64,000 nt of DNA from Gordius sp. MW1 (GCA_964036665.1 OZ038529.1:6494501-6558500); one strand, 5' to 3'. Positions 30,600 to 44,447 are shown, counted from the first letter of the stretch. The notes: generated by a model from the letters alone, not told the origin. Program-made: numbers and translations.

Positions 30600-33222
30600 T
30601 TGCTATGCAATTTATGGGATCGTTTTTTGGTGTCCGTCCGTCGTCCGTCCGTTACCCTCCCTATCTATTTGCATTGGGTATATTAGGTTATCGCTTTTTT
30701 TAACTTAATGGATGAGGAAGAGGTGCCCCACCCCTCATCTCTATCTCCCTCGCTGTGTTATTTTTTGAATTAATGCATAAGAGGTGCCCCACCCCTCATC
30801 TCTATCTCTCTCGGTGTGTTATATATGAGATTTGTTAAATTATCTATTATATAATAAACATAAATAAAAGTTGTTTACTTTTAATTGCTATGCAATTTAA
30901 CTAGTTTTGGTTATATAATAAATATAGATAAAAGTTGTTTACTTTTAATGCTATGCAATTTAACTAGTTATAAATAAACATAAATAAAAGTTGTTTACTT
31001 TTTAATTGCTATGCAATTTAACTAGTTTTGGGGTTGGAATCCCGGAGTTTTTTTTGACTCTTATGATTGTTCTTGTTACTATCATTGATAATAAGAATTT
31101 TTGGCCGTCCGCTGGCTGCTGACCAATGAAAAAAATGACCATTGGCCAAAATGTGAATCGAAATGATTTTTTTCGTTTTTTTTGACTATTATGATTGTTC
31201 CTGTTTCTACCATTGCTATTATGACTTTTTGGCCGTCCGCTGGCTGCTGACCAATGTTATATAATAAACATAAATAAAAGTTGTTTACTTTTAATTGCTA
31301 TGCAATTTAACTAGTTTTTGGGTTAGAATCCCGGAGTTTTTTTTGACTTTTATGATTGTTCTTGTTACTATCATTGATAATAAGACTTTTTGGCCGTCCG
31401 TTGGCTGCTGACCAATGAAAAAAATGACCATTGGCCAAAATGTGAATCCGAGTTTATTTTTTCGTTTTTTTTTTGACTATTATGATTGTTCCTGTTACTA
31501 CCATTGCTATTATGACTTTTTGGCCGTCCGCTGGCTCCTGACCGATGGAAAAAAATGACCATTGGCCAAAATGTGAATCGAAATTATTTTTTTTGTTTTT
31601 TTTGACTATTATGATTGTTCCTGTTCCTACCATTGCTATTATGACTTTTTGGCCGTCCGCTGGCTGCTGACCAATGGAAAAAAATGACCATTGGCCAAAA
31701 TGTGATTCGAAAATTTTTTTTTCGTTTTTTTTACTCTTGTGAATTTATATCCACTTTTACCGTGTGCTGGCTGCTGACCAATGGAAAAAAATGACCATTG
31801 GCCAAAATGTGAATCCGAGTTTATTTTTTCGTTTTTTTTGACTATTATGATTGTTCCTGTTACTACCATTGCTATTATGACTTTTTGGCCGTCCGCTGGC
31901 TCCTGACCGATGGAAAAAATGACCATTGGCCAAAATGTGATTCGAAAATTTTTTTTTTCGTTTTTTTTTGACTTATGAATTTATAACCACTTTTACCGTG
32001 TCCTGGCTGCTTACCAATGAAAAAAAATGACCATTGGCCAAATTTTATATATAACCTAAAAATTTATTATAGATGGTCTAACAGACAGCCAACTATGTAA
32101 TATATATTTTTAACCTTATAAATGCATATATATTTTTTTATTGGGTTAATATATTTCATTTAATTAGATTGTGATTTCATAGAAAACCTAAAAAGTAATA
32201 TTTAAAAAAATAATATAGGTATTAGATTCTAATTTACGATAAAATATATCGATAGAAACTAACACAAAATTCGAAACCTCCTTCAAAGGTATAAGCATAG
32301 CCCGTTATTTCTAATTAAATTGAATCTACTATTAAACTCAAACACGAATTGTACTTTATTAGATGGCGCGCGTAAGTTTATATAATTAGTAAAATTTTTC
32401 TACGTGTCATAGATATTACACCGCGTGTGGCAGGGAAATGTCCGATATTTTTAAAATGAAAAGGTATTTTAGGAATCTGAAAAGGTTATTTTACCCCCGG
32501 CCGCCCTGGGCACCTACGGGTAAAGTTTCGAGCGAATCGGGCTGGTAGTTTAAGAATTTAGCCCTTTTTTAAAACTAAAAAAAACTTTTTTTTTAATTTT
32601 TTTTTTACATTAAATTAATATTTTGTTTTTGTTAATAGTTGTGTTTTATGTTTAGAAAATCAATATATTTCGTCGGTCAGTAGCCAGCGGACGGTCAAAA
32701 AGTCATATTAATTTCATCATCTATATAAATAACATAATAACTTCTACTATTTTAAAGCCAGCATGGTATAGTGGTTATAGCGCAGGCTTGTGAACTGGAG
32801 GTGTGGGGTTCAAGTCAGGGAGGGGACAAATTTTTTTTTTAATTTTTTTAAATTAAATTAATATTTGTTCATGTTAATACCAATGATAATATGAATTTTT
32901 GACCGTCCGCTGGCTACTGACCAATAAAAAAATGACCATTGGCCAAATAAATCGAAATTTTTTTTCGTTTTTGAATTGGTTAACATTGATAATTACCCTA
33001 TGTCCTCCCCTACAAGGGCCTATAACTAATTAACTAATTATTTTGCATCTAATACCCCCTATAGGCATTCTCGCCCCTTCCCACCTTTCTCGCCCATAAA
33101 TTGCATAGCAAATATGCTACGTTTATACGGAGTATAGAAGAGTTCCCCCTTCCCCTCTTCCCTTCCCCTACTCCCCTTCCCTTCTCCCCCTTCCCACGAG
33201 GGCCGAAGGCCCGAGTATTATA
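30600..33222 (-). repeat. Composite repeat array, minus orientation
   Basis: Same modules as 23830-27405 but reversed: starts AATTGCTATGCAATTTATGG and GTCCGTCCGTCGTCCG, contains at least six GGCTGCTGACCAATG/GACCATTGGCCAAAA units, and ends CGAAGGCCCGAGTA. Long open frames here are repeat artefacts. Confidence 0.8.
32757..32830 (+). repeat. tRNA-derived SINE head
   Basis: GGTATAGTGGTTATAGCGC (A-box-like) and GGGGTTCAAGTCAGG (B-box-like), about 34 nt between, in tRNA order. The anticodon arm is disrupted and the acceptor ends do not pair, so this is not a tRNA gene. Confidence 0.6.
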
Positions 33223-33560
33223 TATGATCAAAACTAAGCAGACAAAATGCTAAAAGACCGTGGTTTTGTTGAAATTTTACACTATATAAAAAGGAAATAT
33301 TGACCTTAGGTTAATTCAATTAACCTAAAGGTTAGTCTTAGGCTAGGTCAATATTATTAACCTAAGCGTATAGGTTAATAAAGCGCTCTGACCTAAGCTC
33401 TTAGCTTCTAATTGACCTCGAGGTTTTTAGGTTAATTTTGACCTCTAACCTCGAGGCAGAGGTTAGCGTTTTTAAAAGACCTCAAGGTTTTTTGAAAAGC
33501 CTAACCTAACCTATTAGGTTAGGTCGACAAAACCTGAGGTTTTCCCATCACTTAAAAACT

Positions 33561-34930
33561 ATGGCCGATAAGAATTTCTTATATCGCGATGAATTGTATT
33601 GGACCATACTTATTAATTATATCATAAGAAGCAATTCATTTTGAACAATTTTTAATACTTTTACGGCAATATCACTTTTAACAGATTAGATGAGTTTTTG
33701 TTTAGATTTACATAAGCCCGGTTACAATAAACCAGATGCCAAATGTGCGATAAAGGTGTGTATTAAAGGTAACCACAAATTTCTTTTTTACAAAATATAA
33801 ACCTTAAAATTTGTTAATTTTCTATTAACGTTAGTAATGCGGGTTAAAATAAAAAATTGACTGATGATTAACATTCAAAAAACGAATTGTGTGTAATTGT
33901 ATGAAAATTGTATCTAGTTCTGCAAGGAATTGATAAGGAAACAATTGATAATAAAATTTAGTGAAGTACTTTAAAAAATACACAGCTATAGACGGTTCAT
34001 GTTGTTGCTCCTCCTTAATATGCAAAATTATTAATTATAAAAGCAAATAGTTGAAAATAATTTTTCTTGAAGGGATCTGAAATGGTTCAGTGAAACCTTT
34101 TGCCTCTACATTTTAATTTTATCAAAATTTGTTTTTCAGGCGCCCATTGTTTAAAATGGCACTATGTTCTAAATAGATTATACTTAAGAACGGAAAAAAT
34201 GACGCAAATTCTTTCCCCGAAAAAAGAAGCTGGTAAATTTTTATGTTAAAACAAAAAAGTAGCAAGGGTTATGCCAATGGATGTCGTCAAAGTCCGATTT
34301 TTTTGGTAAATAATTATTTGCCATATTTATTTACTTTATTATACACAAAGGTCCGCTCCAAAATATAAAGAATGACAATGCTTTACAGAACTTTAAATAA
34401 ATTTAAATAGTAAATTTTAACACGTGCATTTGGGCGAAGCCAGAATTTGAATTATATGGGGCAATAATACTTTAAGGAGGGGCAAAATGAACATTTTTTT
34501 AAATTTTAGCCATAATTTTAATGAATTTTAACAAATTTAGGATTTTAGAGGGGGCAGCCGCCCCTTTCCACCCCCCTTGGTCAGGCCCATGGTGCATATA
34601 TAACTTGAAGACCCACTAGTTAGGTTATTATTATAAAAAGTACTTGAATATATATACATAAAATAATGCGAAATATAAAAAATTTAAATGATATTAAGTT
34701 TGACACGTTTATAACACGTTTAATCCACCTTCATAGATGACTGTCGATATCTTTAAGTCAGCACTTGAGCTTTAAGAAGCACAGGATATTCCTAGATTGG
34801 TATCCACATGATTTAGGAATCCCTATAAATAGTTCGCGCGTTATCAATTTTTTTAAATTCCCGATAATTGTTCACTGTGTTGTAAATAAAGATTATTAAA
34901 CATTCTATTGATACCAAGACAAATAAATTA
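33561..34930. other. Non-coding stretch with a possible solo LTR end
   Basis: No credible gene. A GGGGGGCA repeat lies at 34437-34590. Near 34822 TATAAATAG is followed 60 bp later by AATAAAG, an arrangement seen in LTRs, but no boundaries or duplication were found. Confidence 0.35.
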
Positions 34931-34935
34931 AAATC

Positions 34936-35450
34936 GTGCCTTCGACCGGAAGGGGGAGGGGGGAAGGGGAGGAGGGGAAGGGAAGAAGGGAAGGGAAGGG
35001 GGAATGAAGCTCATCTATACTCCGTATAAAAGTAGCATATTTGCTATGCAATTTATGGGCGAGAAAGCTGGGAAGGGGCGAGAACGCCTATAGGGGGGTA
35101 TTAAATGCAAAATAATTAATTAATTATGTAAAAGCCCTTGTAGGGGAGGGCATAGGGTAATTATCAATGTTAACCTAATATACCAATTCAAAAGAGAAAA
35201 AAAAATTAAAATTTCGAATCACAATTTGGCCAATTGTCATTTTTTTATTGGTCAGTAGCCAGCGGACGGCCAAAAAGTCATATTATTATTGGTATTAACA
35301 AGAACTAATATTAGTTTAATTTAAAAAAAAATTGTCCTCTCCGGGGATTGAACTTGAACCAGCCAGTCAAGTTGAAAGCCGGTGTAATAACTTGGAGGAC
35401 GGGCGGACAACGGACACCAAAAAGCGAGCCCATTAGCAATTAATATTCAG
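34936..35450 (+). repeat. Composite repeat, short copy
   Basis: GGAAGGGGGAGGGGG leader, TTTGCTATGCAATTTATGGG, a GTCAGTAGCCAGCGGACGG module, CTCCGGGGATTGAACTTG, then GCGGACAACGGACACC and CCCATTAGCAATTAA. A related tRNA-like piece follows at 35475-35545. Confidence 0.7.
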
Positions 35451-35934
35451 AAAAGCTTTAGAAAAAATACTCACCAGGGGATTCGAACTCGTTGCCTTCT
35501 GTTTACCACTCACACCCTGCTGGTATTAAAAAAAGCTGTGAAACTTATTATTTATAATGAAAATAATTTTTTGAATGGTAAATTTTTTTGCTGTTTCATA
35601 ATTTATTGATTTTCTAATTTTTAAAATAATTATCTTCATTTAATTTTAAAATTCAACAAATTTAACTTCTAAAATTTAAAAATAAAGCGAACCTAGCGGA
35701 TATTTTTACAATTCTAAATCAATTGAATATATCTATGCAAAGACCTAAATCTGATATTATGCATAATAAAATTGAGGCTATGAAAAAGAAATTACAAAGA
35801 TGGATTCAAAGAATAGATTAAAAGTCAAAGTCTCCCCCCCCCCCGTTACCCAATTTATTTCTCACGCGGGTTAAAAAATCGATAAATGGGTTAGATTAAA
35901 ATATTCGAACATTGGTTCCAGATACTAACAAAAT

Positions 35935-37267
35935 TGATTATTCATTCATTAACACTTTTAAACGTTGAGCATAGGTATAGGTATATTTATGGGCCTAGCC
36001 AGCATTGGAATTAGAGGGGGGCAATAATGATTTAGGGAGGGGCAAAATGATTATTTTTTAAAATTTTAGCCATAATCTTAATAAATTTGTATATTTATAA
36101 GTTGATAAATTACAAAATATATTTTCATAGAATTTAAATAGATTTCTTATTGACATATGACAAGGAAATTAAAAAAATGTTTACCATTTGTAACTAAGTT
36201 TCCTGCTCATAAATTTCTTTTATGACTTATTAGATGACGCCCTAATCAACGAAATAACTACAATTTGGCCAATGATCATTTTTTCCATTGGTCAGTAGCC
36301 ACGACACGGTCAAAAAGGATATAAAAACATAAGAAACGAAAAAAAAACGAAAAAAAATTTCAAATGTTTTTTCCATTGGTCGTCCCAAGAGACGGTCTAT
36401 CAATACATAAGAGTCAAAAAAACGAAAAAATAATTTCGATTCACTCTTTGGCCTATGGTCATTTTTTTCCATTGGTCAGCAACCAGCGGAAGGCCAAAAA
36501 GTCATATTATCAATGGTATTAACAAAAATAATGTATTTATTTGAAAAAAAAACGAGAAAAAAAATTTCGAATCACAATTTGGCCAATGGTGATTTTTTCA
36601 TTGGTCAGTAGCCAGCGGACGGCCAAAAATTCATATTATCAATGGTATTAACAAGAAGAATAAAAAAATAAAAATTTGCCCTCTCCCGGATTCAAACCCA
36701 CATCATCAGTAGAGGCATAGGCATTTGTAGGGGTACAGGGACCCATATCCAGTAGAGGCCTAGGCCCTTCTAGGGGAGGGCACAGGGTAATTATCAATGT
36801 TAACCTAATATATCAATTCAAAAACGGAAAAAAAATTTCGATTTATACTTTGGCCAATGGTCATTTTTTCATTGGTCAGTAGCCAACGGACGGCCAAAAC
36901 GTCACATTATCAATGGTATTAACAAGAACAATATATTAATTTAATTTAAAAAAAAAAGAAAAAAATTTCCCTCTCCGGGTATCGAACCAGCAATTAAGAA
37001 TTTGCCCTCGCCGGGATTCGAACCCACATCAGTAGAACCATAAGCTTTTGTAGGAGGGGGGGGGGCACAGGGACCCATATTAGTAGAGGCAAAGGACCTT
37101 GTAGGTGAGGGCATAGGGTAATTATCAATGTTAACCTAATATACCAATTCAAAAACGAAAAAAAAATTTCGAATCACAATTCGGCCAATGGCCATTTTTT
37201 TCATTGGTCAGTAACCAGCGGACAGTCAAAAAGTCACATTATCAATGGTTTTAATTTAAAAAAAAAT
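35935..37267 (+). repeat. Segmental repeat, copy 1
   Basis: A leader with TGGGCCTAGCCAGCATTGGA and GGGAGGGGCAAAATGATT, then composite repeat modules. The same leader and modules recur in order at 39495-40475, so the two stretches are a direct duplication flanking the LTR element. Confidence 0.7.
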
Positions 37268-37272
37268 ATGTA

Positions 37273-39104
37273 TGTTGTGTCTCAAACCCCCCCCCCCCCC
37301 CCCGACCTACTACTTATAACGATAATTTAGTTACCTAACTTGATTTTAACTTTTCCCTTTCATTTTAACCACCTTACCACAATTGAGGTCGATCTCGTAA
37401 AAACTTCTGTGGTGTTCAACCTAAACCCCCCCCCCCCCCCCCACATACGTGCACCATTTTTATCAATCGATACTCACTCACGCATACGTGCACCATTTTA
37501 TAATCATTATCGTTTTTTGTAAACATTACACAAAAATTCTTACATTTTCTTGTGAAGAATAAAGTTGGTATTAATCTGTGGTTACAAACTAAAAGGAAAA
37601 GTTAATATCCCTCCCTTTTGAGGGAGGGCCGAAATATTTGTAGTCAATAAACATCGCCTTAGATTTAATAATTCTAATAATAAATAAGTCTATTGACTTA
37701 TAAATGGTGTCAGAAGATGTGGATAATTGAACCTTCGGCAACCAACCCCAAAGCAGAAATGTTGGAAATGCTTTAATTCTATTTTTTTTAATCGAACCAT
37801 TCATTCAAGAGAAAACTCGATATCCTGATTCCGAGTATCAAACCTCAGAAAGGAAATATCCATCATTGCAATAAAAAAATTCTAAAATCAGATAGCAAAT
37901 TTCTAGGAGCGAAGAAAAATCCCTCCAAATTCCGAGAAATTGGTAAACAAACAAATAACTACCCAAACTGAAGCATACCTGAGTGTCAACCGATGAAAAA
38001 TATATTCACACCAATTATTCGATCCCTAGCTATTATGTAAGATAAAGAATACACATGATTTGTTCACATATATTATTATATGACGATTAAATTGTTATTC
38101 AACCCCTTTTATTCTTATTCATAATGTTACATATTTTTTTGATTATTATTTGGCGGGTGGCGAATGGCAATTTAAAATGTAGGTATAAAAAAGTAAAAAG
38201 AAAAAGTAAAACGGTACAGCCTTTTGATGGGATATTTAGTTTATTTTGATTATAATTTTGATTGAGGCTGTTGCCCAGTGGTGCTTTACAGAGCTGGGAC
38301 CACGTCCAGTTGCCATGCGTATAGAGCTGGGACCGCGTCCAGTAGCCATGCGTATAGAGCAGGAACGAGGTCCACTAGCCATGAAGTACCCCAATTGATT
38401 TATAGTGCAGGATTTCATTGAGATCAGTTGCCATGAATCAGTTCCGAGGGCACAAAGCGGAACGATAAATTGGGCTAGATGTCAGCAATTGTGAAAAAAT
38501 TGTATTGTTGGTTATACTTATGATTTATTTGAACTCTGATTAAGAAATAGGGTAAATTGACACCTCGACCTAAGTCCGCCTCAGTCTATAAATGGCCTTC
38601 AACAACACTTGAAACCACAATACCTTTATCAGAACGTTAGGACTTCACGTCGTTGACTTCTCGATAAAGGGGGAGGTGTTGTGTCTCAAACCCCCCCCCC
38701 CCCCGACCTACTACTAATAACGATAATTTAATTACCTAACTTGATTTTAACTTTTCCCTTTCATCTTAACCACCTTACCACAATTGAGGTCGATCTCGTA
38801 AAAACTTCTGTGGTGTTCAACCTAAACCCCCCCCCCCCCACACACATACGTGCACCATTTTTATCAATCGATACGCACTCACGCATACGTGCACCATTTT
38901 ATAATCATTATCGTTTTTTGTAAACATTACACAAAAATTCTTACATTTACTTGTGAAGAATAAAGTTGGTATTATTCTGTGGTTACAAACTAAAAGGAAA
39001 AGTTAATATCCCTCCCTTTTGAGGGAGGGCCGAAATATTTGTAGTCAATAAACATCGCCTTAGATTTAATAATTCTAATAATAAATAAGTCTATTGACTT
39101 ATAA
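37273..39104 (+). mobile_element. Non-autonomous LTR retrotransposon (TRIM/LARD-like)
   Basis: Two direct repeats, 37273-37703 (431 bp) and 38677-39104 (428 bp), start TGTTGTGTCTC and end near GACTTATAA. They are flanked by a 5-bp duplication ATGTA (37268-37272 and 39105-39109). One base after the left LTR is TGGTGTCAGAAG, complementary to a tRNA-Leu-type 3' end. Just before the right LTR is AAAGGGGGAGG, a polypurine tract. The 1-kb interior has no Gag or Pol, only three ~35-bp repeats (38297-38385) with GCCATGCGTATAGAGC. It must have moved with proteins from another element. Confidence 0.85.
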
Positions 39105-39494
39105 ATGTATATTATGGTTTATCCTACAATTAACTTTAATTAAATATGCAATTTTACTGCCATTTTATATCACAACTTAGTTTTCTTAATTGTAGAAATG
39201 ATTTGGCTAAGAGATCGACAGTTGCCTTTTCAACATTTATTGTAAGTTATCACTTAATACCAATTAAAAGGAGGTAACAGCTCAATCGATAATTTTCCTT
39301 TTTAATATTTTTCGTTTACTAGAAAGGGAGATGGAGCTTATTATATTTTCTTCATTAAAAATACAAAATTGCAAAACCTTAATTATGGTTACGAGATAAT
39401 TTAAGTGTTTAATAACTAATAAGGATACATTTACAAACATATAGAAGTAAGGAAAAAAGAATTCATTATAATATATTTCAATTAAAATACCAGA

Positions 39495-40475
39495 TTTTTC
39501 TTCATTAACACATTTAAACGTATAGGTATATTTATGGGCCTAGCCAGCATTGGAAATAGAAGGGGGGGGGCAGTAATAATTTAGGGAGGGGCAATGTGAT
39601 TATTTTTTAATATTTTAGCCATAATCTTAATAAATTTGTATATTTATAAGTTGATAAATTACAAAATATATTTTCATATAATTTAAATTGATTTCTTATT
39701 GACATATGACAAGGAAATGAGAAAATGTTTACCATTTTTAACAAAGTTTCCTGCTCATAGATTTCTTTTATGCCTCATTAGATGCCGCCCTAATCAACGA
39801 AATAAATACAATTTGGCCAATGGTCTTTTTTTCATTGGTCATTAGCCAGGACACGGTCAAAAAGGATATAAATACATAAGAGACGAAAAAAACGAGAAAA
39901 AAAATTTGATTTATACTTTGGCCAATGGTCATTTTTTCAATGGCCAGTACCCAGGACACGGTCAAAAAGTAATATTATCAATGGTATTAACAAGAACAAT
40001 ATATTAATTAAAAAAAAAGAAAAAAAAATTTGTCCTCTCCGGGATTCGAACCCACATCCGTAGAGGCATAAGCCTTTGTAGGGGCACAGGGACCCATATC
40101 AGTAGAGGCATAGGCCCTTCTACGGGATGGCATAGGCTCATTATCAATGGTAACCTAATATACCAATTCAAAAACGAAAAAAAAATTTCGAATCACAATT
40201 TGGCCAATGGTCATTTTTTCATTGGTCAGTAGCCAGCGGACGGCCAAAAAGTCATATTATCAATGGTATTAACAAGAACAATATATTAATTTAATTTCAA
40301 AAAAAATAAAAATTTTGCCCTCTCCGGGTATCGAACCAGCAATTAAGAGTTTGCCTACGCCGCGATTCGAACCCACATCAGTAGAGGCATAGGCTTTTGT
40401 AGGGGGGGGGGGCACAGGGACCCATATCAGTAGAAGCATAGGCCCTACGGGAGGGCATAGGTAATTATCAATGTT
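39495..40475 (+). repeat. Segmental repeat, copy 2, target of the LINE
   Basis: Matches 35935-37267 in module order. The LINE entered at its AACCTAATATACCAATT, whose second half resumes at 59290. Confidence 0.75.
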
Positions 40476-40538
40476 AACCTAATATACCAATTAACACTAC
40501 CAACGACGGTCCCAAGTCCGTGTGCAAAAAGTAGAGGG

Positions 40539-42098
40539 TTGGCGTCAGGTGGGAAACCGGCTGTAAAAAACCTTTTACAAATTATGACAGTTTCTAATAA
40601 TAAAGTGCAACAAAAGAAAGCTAGGGCGTCCTCTCCAAACGACGCGCAGTGCATCATCCGCCCGTGCAATGCGAAAAATTTACAAGGGTCACCGCCTGAC
40701 TCACAACGAAGGCGGTTAGGGAATCTAGTTGTGGACAAATTACGGGTAGCAAGCTGGAACGTGGGCACGATGGCGGGGAAAAGCATTGAGGTCGCACAGA
40801 TGCTCAAAAGAAGAAAGATACACATCGCTTGCCTACAGGAAACGAGATGGAACGGAACAAAGGCACGAGAGCTAGGAGAGGGTTACAAGCTATTTTACAG
40901 CGGGTCACTAACAGGTCGAAACGGGGTCGGTATCGTTCTCAGCGAATTCTTCACGAACAAGGTTGTTGAAGTCAAAAGATGCTCAGATAGGTTGATGTGG
41001 GTTAAGATCGCAGATCAAGGTGGCCTCCTAATCGTTATCTGTGGCTACGCACCACAAATTGGGTGTTTGGAATCCGAAAAAGACACCTTCTTCGAATCAT
41101 TGGAAAAGAAATACAAGGAATACGACAGGAGGAAAGGCTAATTATTGGGGCAGACTTCAACGCCCACGTGGGAAAAGATCGTCAAAATTACGAAAGAAAT
41201 CATGGAGGGCATAGGCATGGCATGAAGAACAAGGAAGGGGATAGACTGCTACAAGTTTCCCAAGCATATGACATAACGATCGTTAACACTTATTTTCAGA
41301 AACGTGAAGAACATATCGTGACGTACAGAAGTGGGAAGCATTTTAGTCAAATTGATTATCTGCTTATACGACGAAGAGATTTAAGGAGGATTAAGGACTG
41401 CAAAGTAATACCGGGAGAAGAAATCGCCAGGCAACATCGGCCACTGGTCATGAATCTTGAAAGAAGAATATTTCCCGAAAGAAGAAATGTTTATGAGCCC
41501 CGAATTAGGTACGAAATGCTTAAGGATACAACAACAAACGAAAAATACCATCAGAAAGCCTCTACGCTGTTTAATGCCAAGACTCTGGAACACAACGTGA
41601 ACGACAATTGGACAATGATCACCGCTCATCTAAGAGAAACGGTTATTCAGGTGTTAGGGCAGACCAAAGGGGGCAAAGCGCTGAATAGAGAATTATGGTG
41701 GTGGGACCAATCCGTTAGAAACATCATCGAAACCAATAAAGCGCTATATAAGCGGTGGCATATATCAAAAAAGTCGGAGGATTATCAAGATTATAAGGAG
41801 GCAAAAAGTTTTGCGAAGAAGGCGGTTGCCATAACGAAAAATACGGCTTACACAGAGATGGCCAACAAACTCGATCAAAGAGGGGGTGACAAGCTTATGT
41901 ACAAATTGGCCAAGATAAGGGAGAAGAAAGGTCGTGACGTCGGGGTACTTAAAGTAATCAAAAATTCAGAAGGTCACACATTATTTAAGCCAAAGGAGGT
42001 GTTGGAAAGGTGGAAAGGATATTTCAACGAGCTCATGAATGTTGCAAGTGACAAAGAACCTCTTCCCGATATAGAGTCTAACATGAATATGGTCGAAC
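40539..42098 (+). pseudogene. LINE ORF, endonuclease half
   Basis: The AP-endonuclease domain shows LRVASWNVGTM, LQETRW with its Glu, GADFNAHVG, and SQIDYLL with the late Asp; the last motif is ARQHRP. One frameshift near 41130 separates two frames that otherwise read continuously. A basic linker follows (WWWDQSVRN, then EDYQDYKEAKSFAKKA). The frame stops only because hAT-B enters at 42099; across the insertion it joins in frame to 57812. Confidence 0.85.
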
Positions 42099-42539
42099 CA
42101 GTGTTGTAAAAAGACCTGGGTTTTTTTAGCCGACCTTTGGTCTTAGTCGACTAAACCAAAAAGACCTCGAGGTCTTTTGGTCTGTTTTCTTAGTCGACCT
42201 TTGGTTGAGCTAATACTTGGAGAAAAGACCTTAAAGGTTGTTAGGCTATTTTGTTTAGCCAACCTTTATGTTTAGTCATAATTTTGTTAATACCCCAAAG
42301 GTTTTTACTTGCTATTACTAGTCGACCTTTGGCTTGGCTTAGGTCTGGCGGGGTGGTAGGAAAATAATATATAATTTAATGAGTGAATTTAAAATTAAGC
42401 GATATAGTTACGGGTACATTTTTAATTGTACTGATATGATTTAATAATGGTTGAGGGAGATTTTTGATATTGATACCTAGTTGTAAAATATAATTTTAAG
42501 AATAAATCATTTGTCAAGCTAATTTGGTGACAATTGTCA

Positions 42540-43025
42540 TATTGGTCGTTTATGAAGCAAAATAGATTGTTTTGACGGAAATTGGTGGGGTATGGTGTCA
42601 TAAAAATGTTTCAAACTTAAAATTTAAGTTTGTCACCTAAGCTTGGTGATAATTGTCATAATTGTGATTTTAAAAGCTATATAAATACTTTTAACGAAAA
42701 TAGGTCGGTTAGGGTGTCATAAATATGTTGCAAACTTAAAATTTAAGTTTGTCACCTAAGCTTGGTGACAATTGTCATAATTGTGATTTTATAAGCTAGA
42801 TAAATACTTTTAACGAAAATTGGTCGGTTAGGGTGTCATAAATATGTTGCAAACTTTAAATTTAAGTTTGTCACCTTAGATTGGTGACAATTGTCATAAT
42901 TGTCATTTTAAAAGCTAGATGAATACTTTTAATGAAAATTGGTCGGTTAGGGTGTCATAAATATGTTGCAAACTTAAAATGTAAGTTTGCCACCTTAGCT
43001 TGGTGACAATTGTCATTCAAAAATC
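42540..43025 (+). repeat. Left subterminal tandem array of hAT-B (119-bp units)
   Basis: About four units of 119 bp, each with two perfect palindromes: TGACAATTGTCA and AAACTTAAA/TTTAAGTTT. The same array occurs inverted at the other end (56800-57370). Confidence 0.9.
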
Positions 43026-43997
43026 TAGTTGACACCTACATAAAGTTAAAGATCAACGAGAAAAAATAGATGGTGGAGGAAAGTACACCTCTGGGAAATA
43101 TTCGATTCGAGATTAGATTCGGATCGAATTCGAATCCTTATGACTGAATTTCGACTCTGATATTTACCTGGTGAGATTCGAAAATCCGAATTAAATTTTT
43201 AAAAAGGAATTCGAAAAATTACTTGGTTGATAGTTATTTAAATATACAAGACAAAAATAATTAAGCTGTTTTTATATTTCCGCAAATTAGTTATTTTCTC
43301 CGATCACTACATTTAAATTTTATAAGCATACACAAAATATAAAAATATCACTTTACATACTATATGGGGTTCAACTTAAAAAATATTTCAAAATGTTTGC
43401 TAACATTTTATATTTTTATATTCAATCTTTGCATTTTTATGGTTGTAGTATTATGCTTAATTTGAAAAATTTATATTACATTACAACAAAGTTATAGCAA
43501 TTTAAAAGTTTGGGATTTTAAGACCCCATTTACCATCCGTGTTATGATTTTAAAATGGCCAACGGAGTGTTAAAGTCTATATTCCTTTATGAGAGGAATA
43601 AATAAGTTTATTTAGCTACTAGGCCCGTGAATTTGCGTGACTCAAAATGGTTGAGTGAGTGAGATTTTTATAATCTTATAATTATAAATATGTATATCTT
43701 GGCTACGTGCCAGATCAAATATGGGTGGGTATTATTAGCTAGTTAAAATGGGGGGAAAAATGCGATTGCATGTGCTGTGCGTGTGCCTTAGCGAAACAAT
43801 GAAAATAACTTATAAAATATGGTATGGTACGGCTAGGGAGGGAGTGAGTGTGTGTCTGTGTGGTGCTGTCTGGCTACACATTAGAAAGCCAGCGTTTCGT
43901 TTGTAAAGGCAAAGTTTTTAAAGGCAAATGGTGATCATAAGATCACCAAATTTGTCGATATTTAGCGCCTACTTCAAATTTTTAATTTCCGAACAAC

Positions 43998-44210
43998 ATG
44001 TTAACTCAAAAAAATCAACCTATTTATAGTTTTAATAATTACCATTACACCAAATATAAAACAGGAAAAAATTCTCAAATCTACCTGCGTTGTAGAAATA
44101 AAAAATGTCCTGGGAGGGCTATAAAATATGCAAATTCATTTTTGGTGAACAAAGAGCATCTCAATATACCACATCAAAGTATATTGAATGACATCTCTAA
44201 TATTCGTTAA
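43998..44210 (+). CDS. Short FLYWCH-type zinc finger ORF
   Basis: 70 codons from ATG. PIYSFNNYHYTKYKTG, then YLRCRNKKCPGRAIK, gives the aromatic start and the C-x5-C of a FLYWCH finger; HLNIPH supplies a His pair at the expected end. It is just one finger, with no other domain. It lies inside hAT-B, in the opposite half from the transposase relic, so it may be captured cargo or part of an unrelated insertion. A second such ORF is at 60582. Confidence 0.6.
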   Translation: MLTQKNQPIYSFNNYHYTKYKTGKNSQIYLRCRNKKCPGRAIKYANSFLVNKEHLNIPHQSILNDISNIR

Positions 44211-44447
44211 TATGCTAATAGTTCAATCTTGGCATTCCATTCCACCTCATATATCTCATCCATTTCAAGTAAATATTATGCACATTGGTTTAAATTTTAT
44301 AGTTGTAAATACAAATACCACATCAAACAAGTGAATATGCTAATAGTTCAATCTTGGCATCCCATTTCACCTCATATATCTCATCCATTCTAAGTAAATA
44401 TTAAGCAAATTGGTTTAAATTTTATAGTTGTAAGTACAACAAGTTCA
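44209..44447 (+). repeat. Two tandem ~125-bp repeats after the FLYWCH ORF
   Basis: AATATGCTAATAGTTCAATC begins both copies (44209 and 44335), which differ at a few bases. Non-coding. Confidence 0.8.

Larger units (their letters stand above)
29150..33552. mobile_element. hAT-C, non-autonomous hAT element (4.4 kb)
   Basis: Ends AGTGGTGGGAA and, inverted, AGTGATGGGAA are flanked by a perfect 8-bp duplication TAAAAACT (29142-29149 and 33553-33560). Both ends carry about 270 bp of inverted subterminal sequence dense in AACCTNAG/CTNAGGTT words (29160-29430 and 33290-33540). No transposase. The interior holds a foldback (29612-30475) and a composite repeat array (30600-33222). Confidence 0.85.

Noticed and set aside
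31371..31926. Two ~60-95-codon frames with GQWSFFS repeats
   Set aside because: Translation of the GACCATTGGCC repeat modules; not a gene.
32757..32830. Functional tRNA gene
   Set aside because: A and B boxes are recognisable but the acceptor and anticodon stems do not pair.
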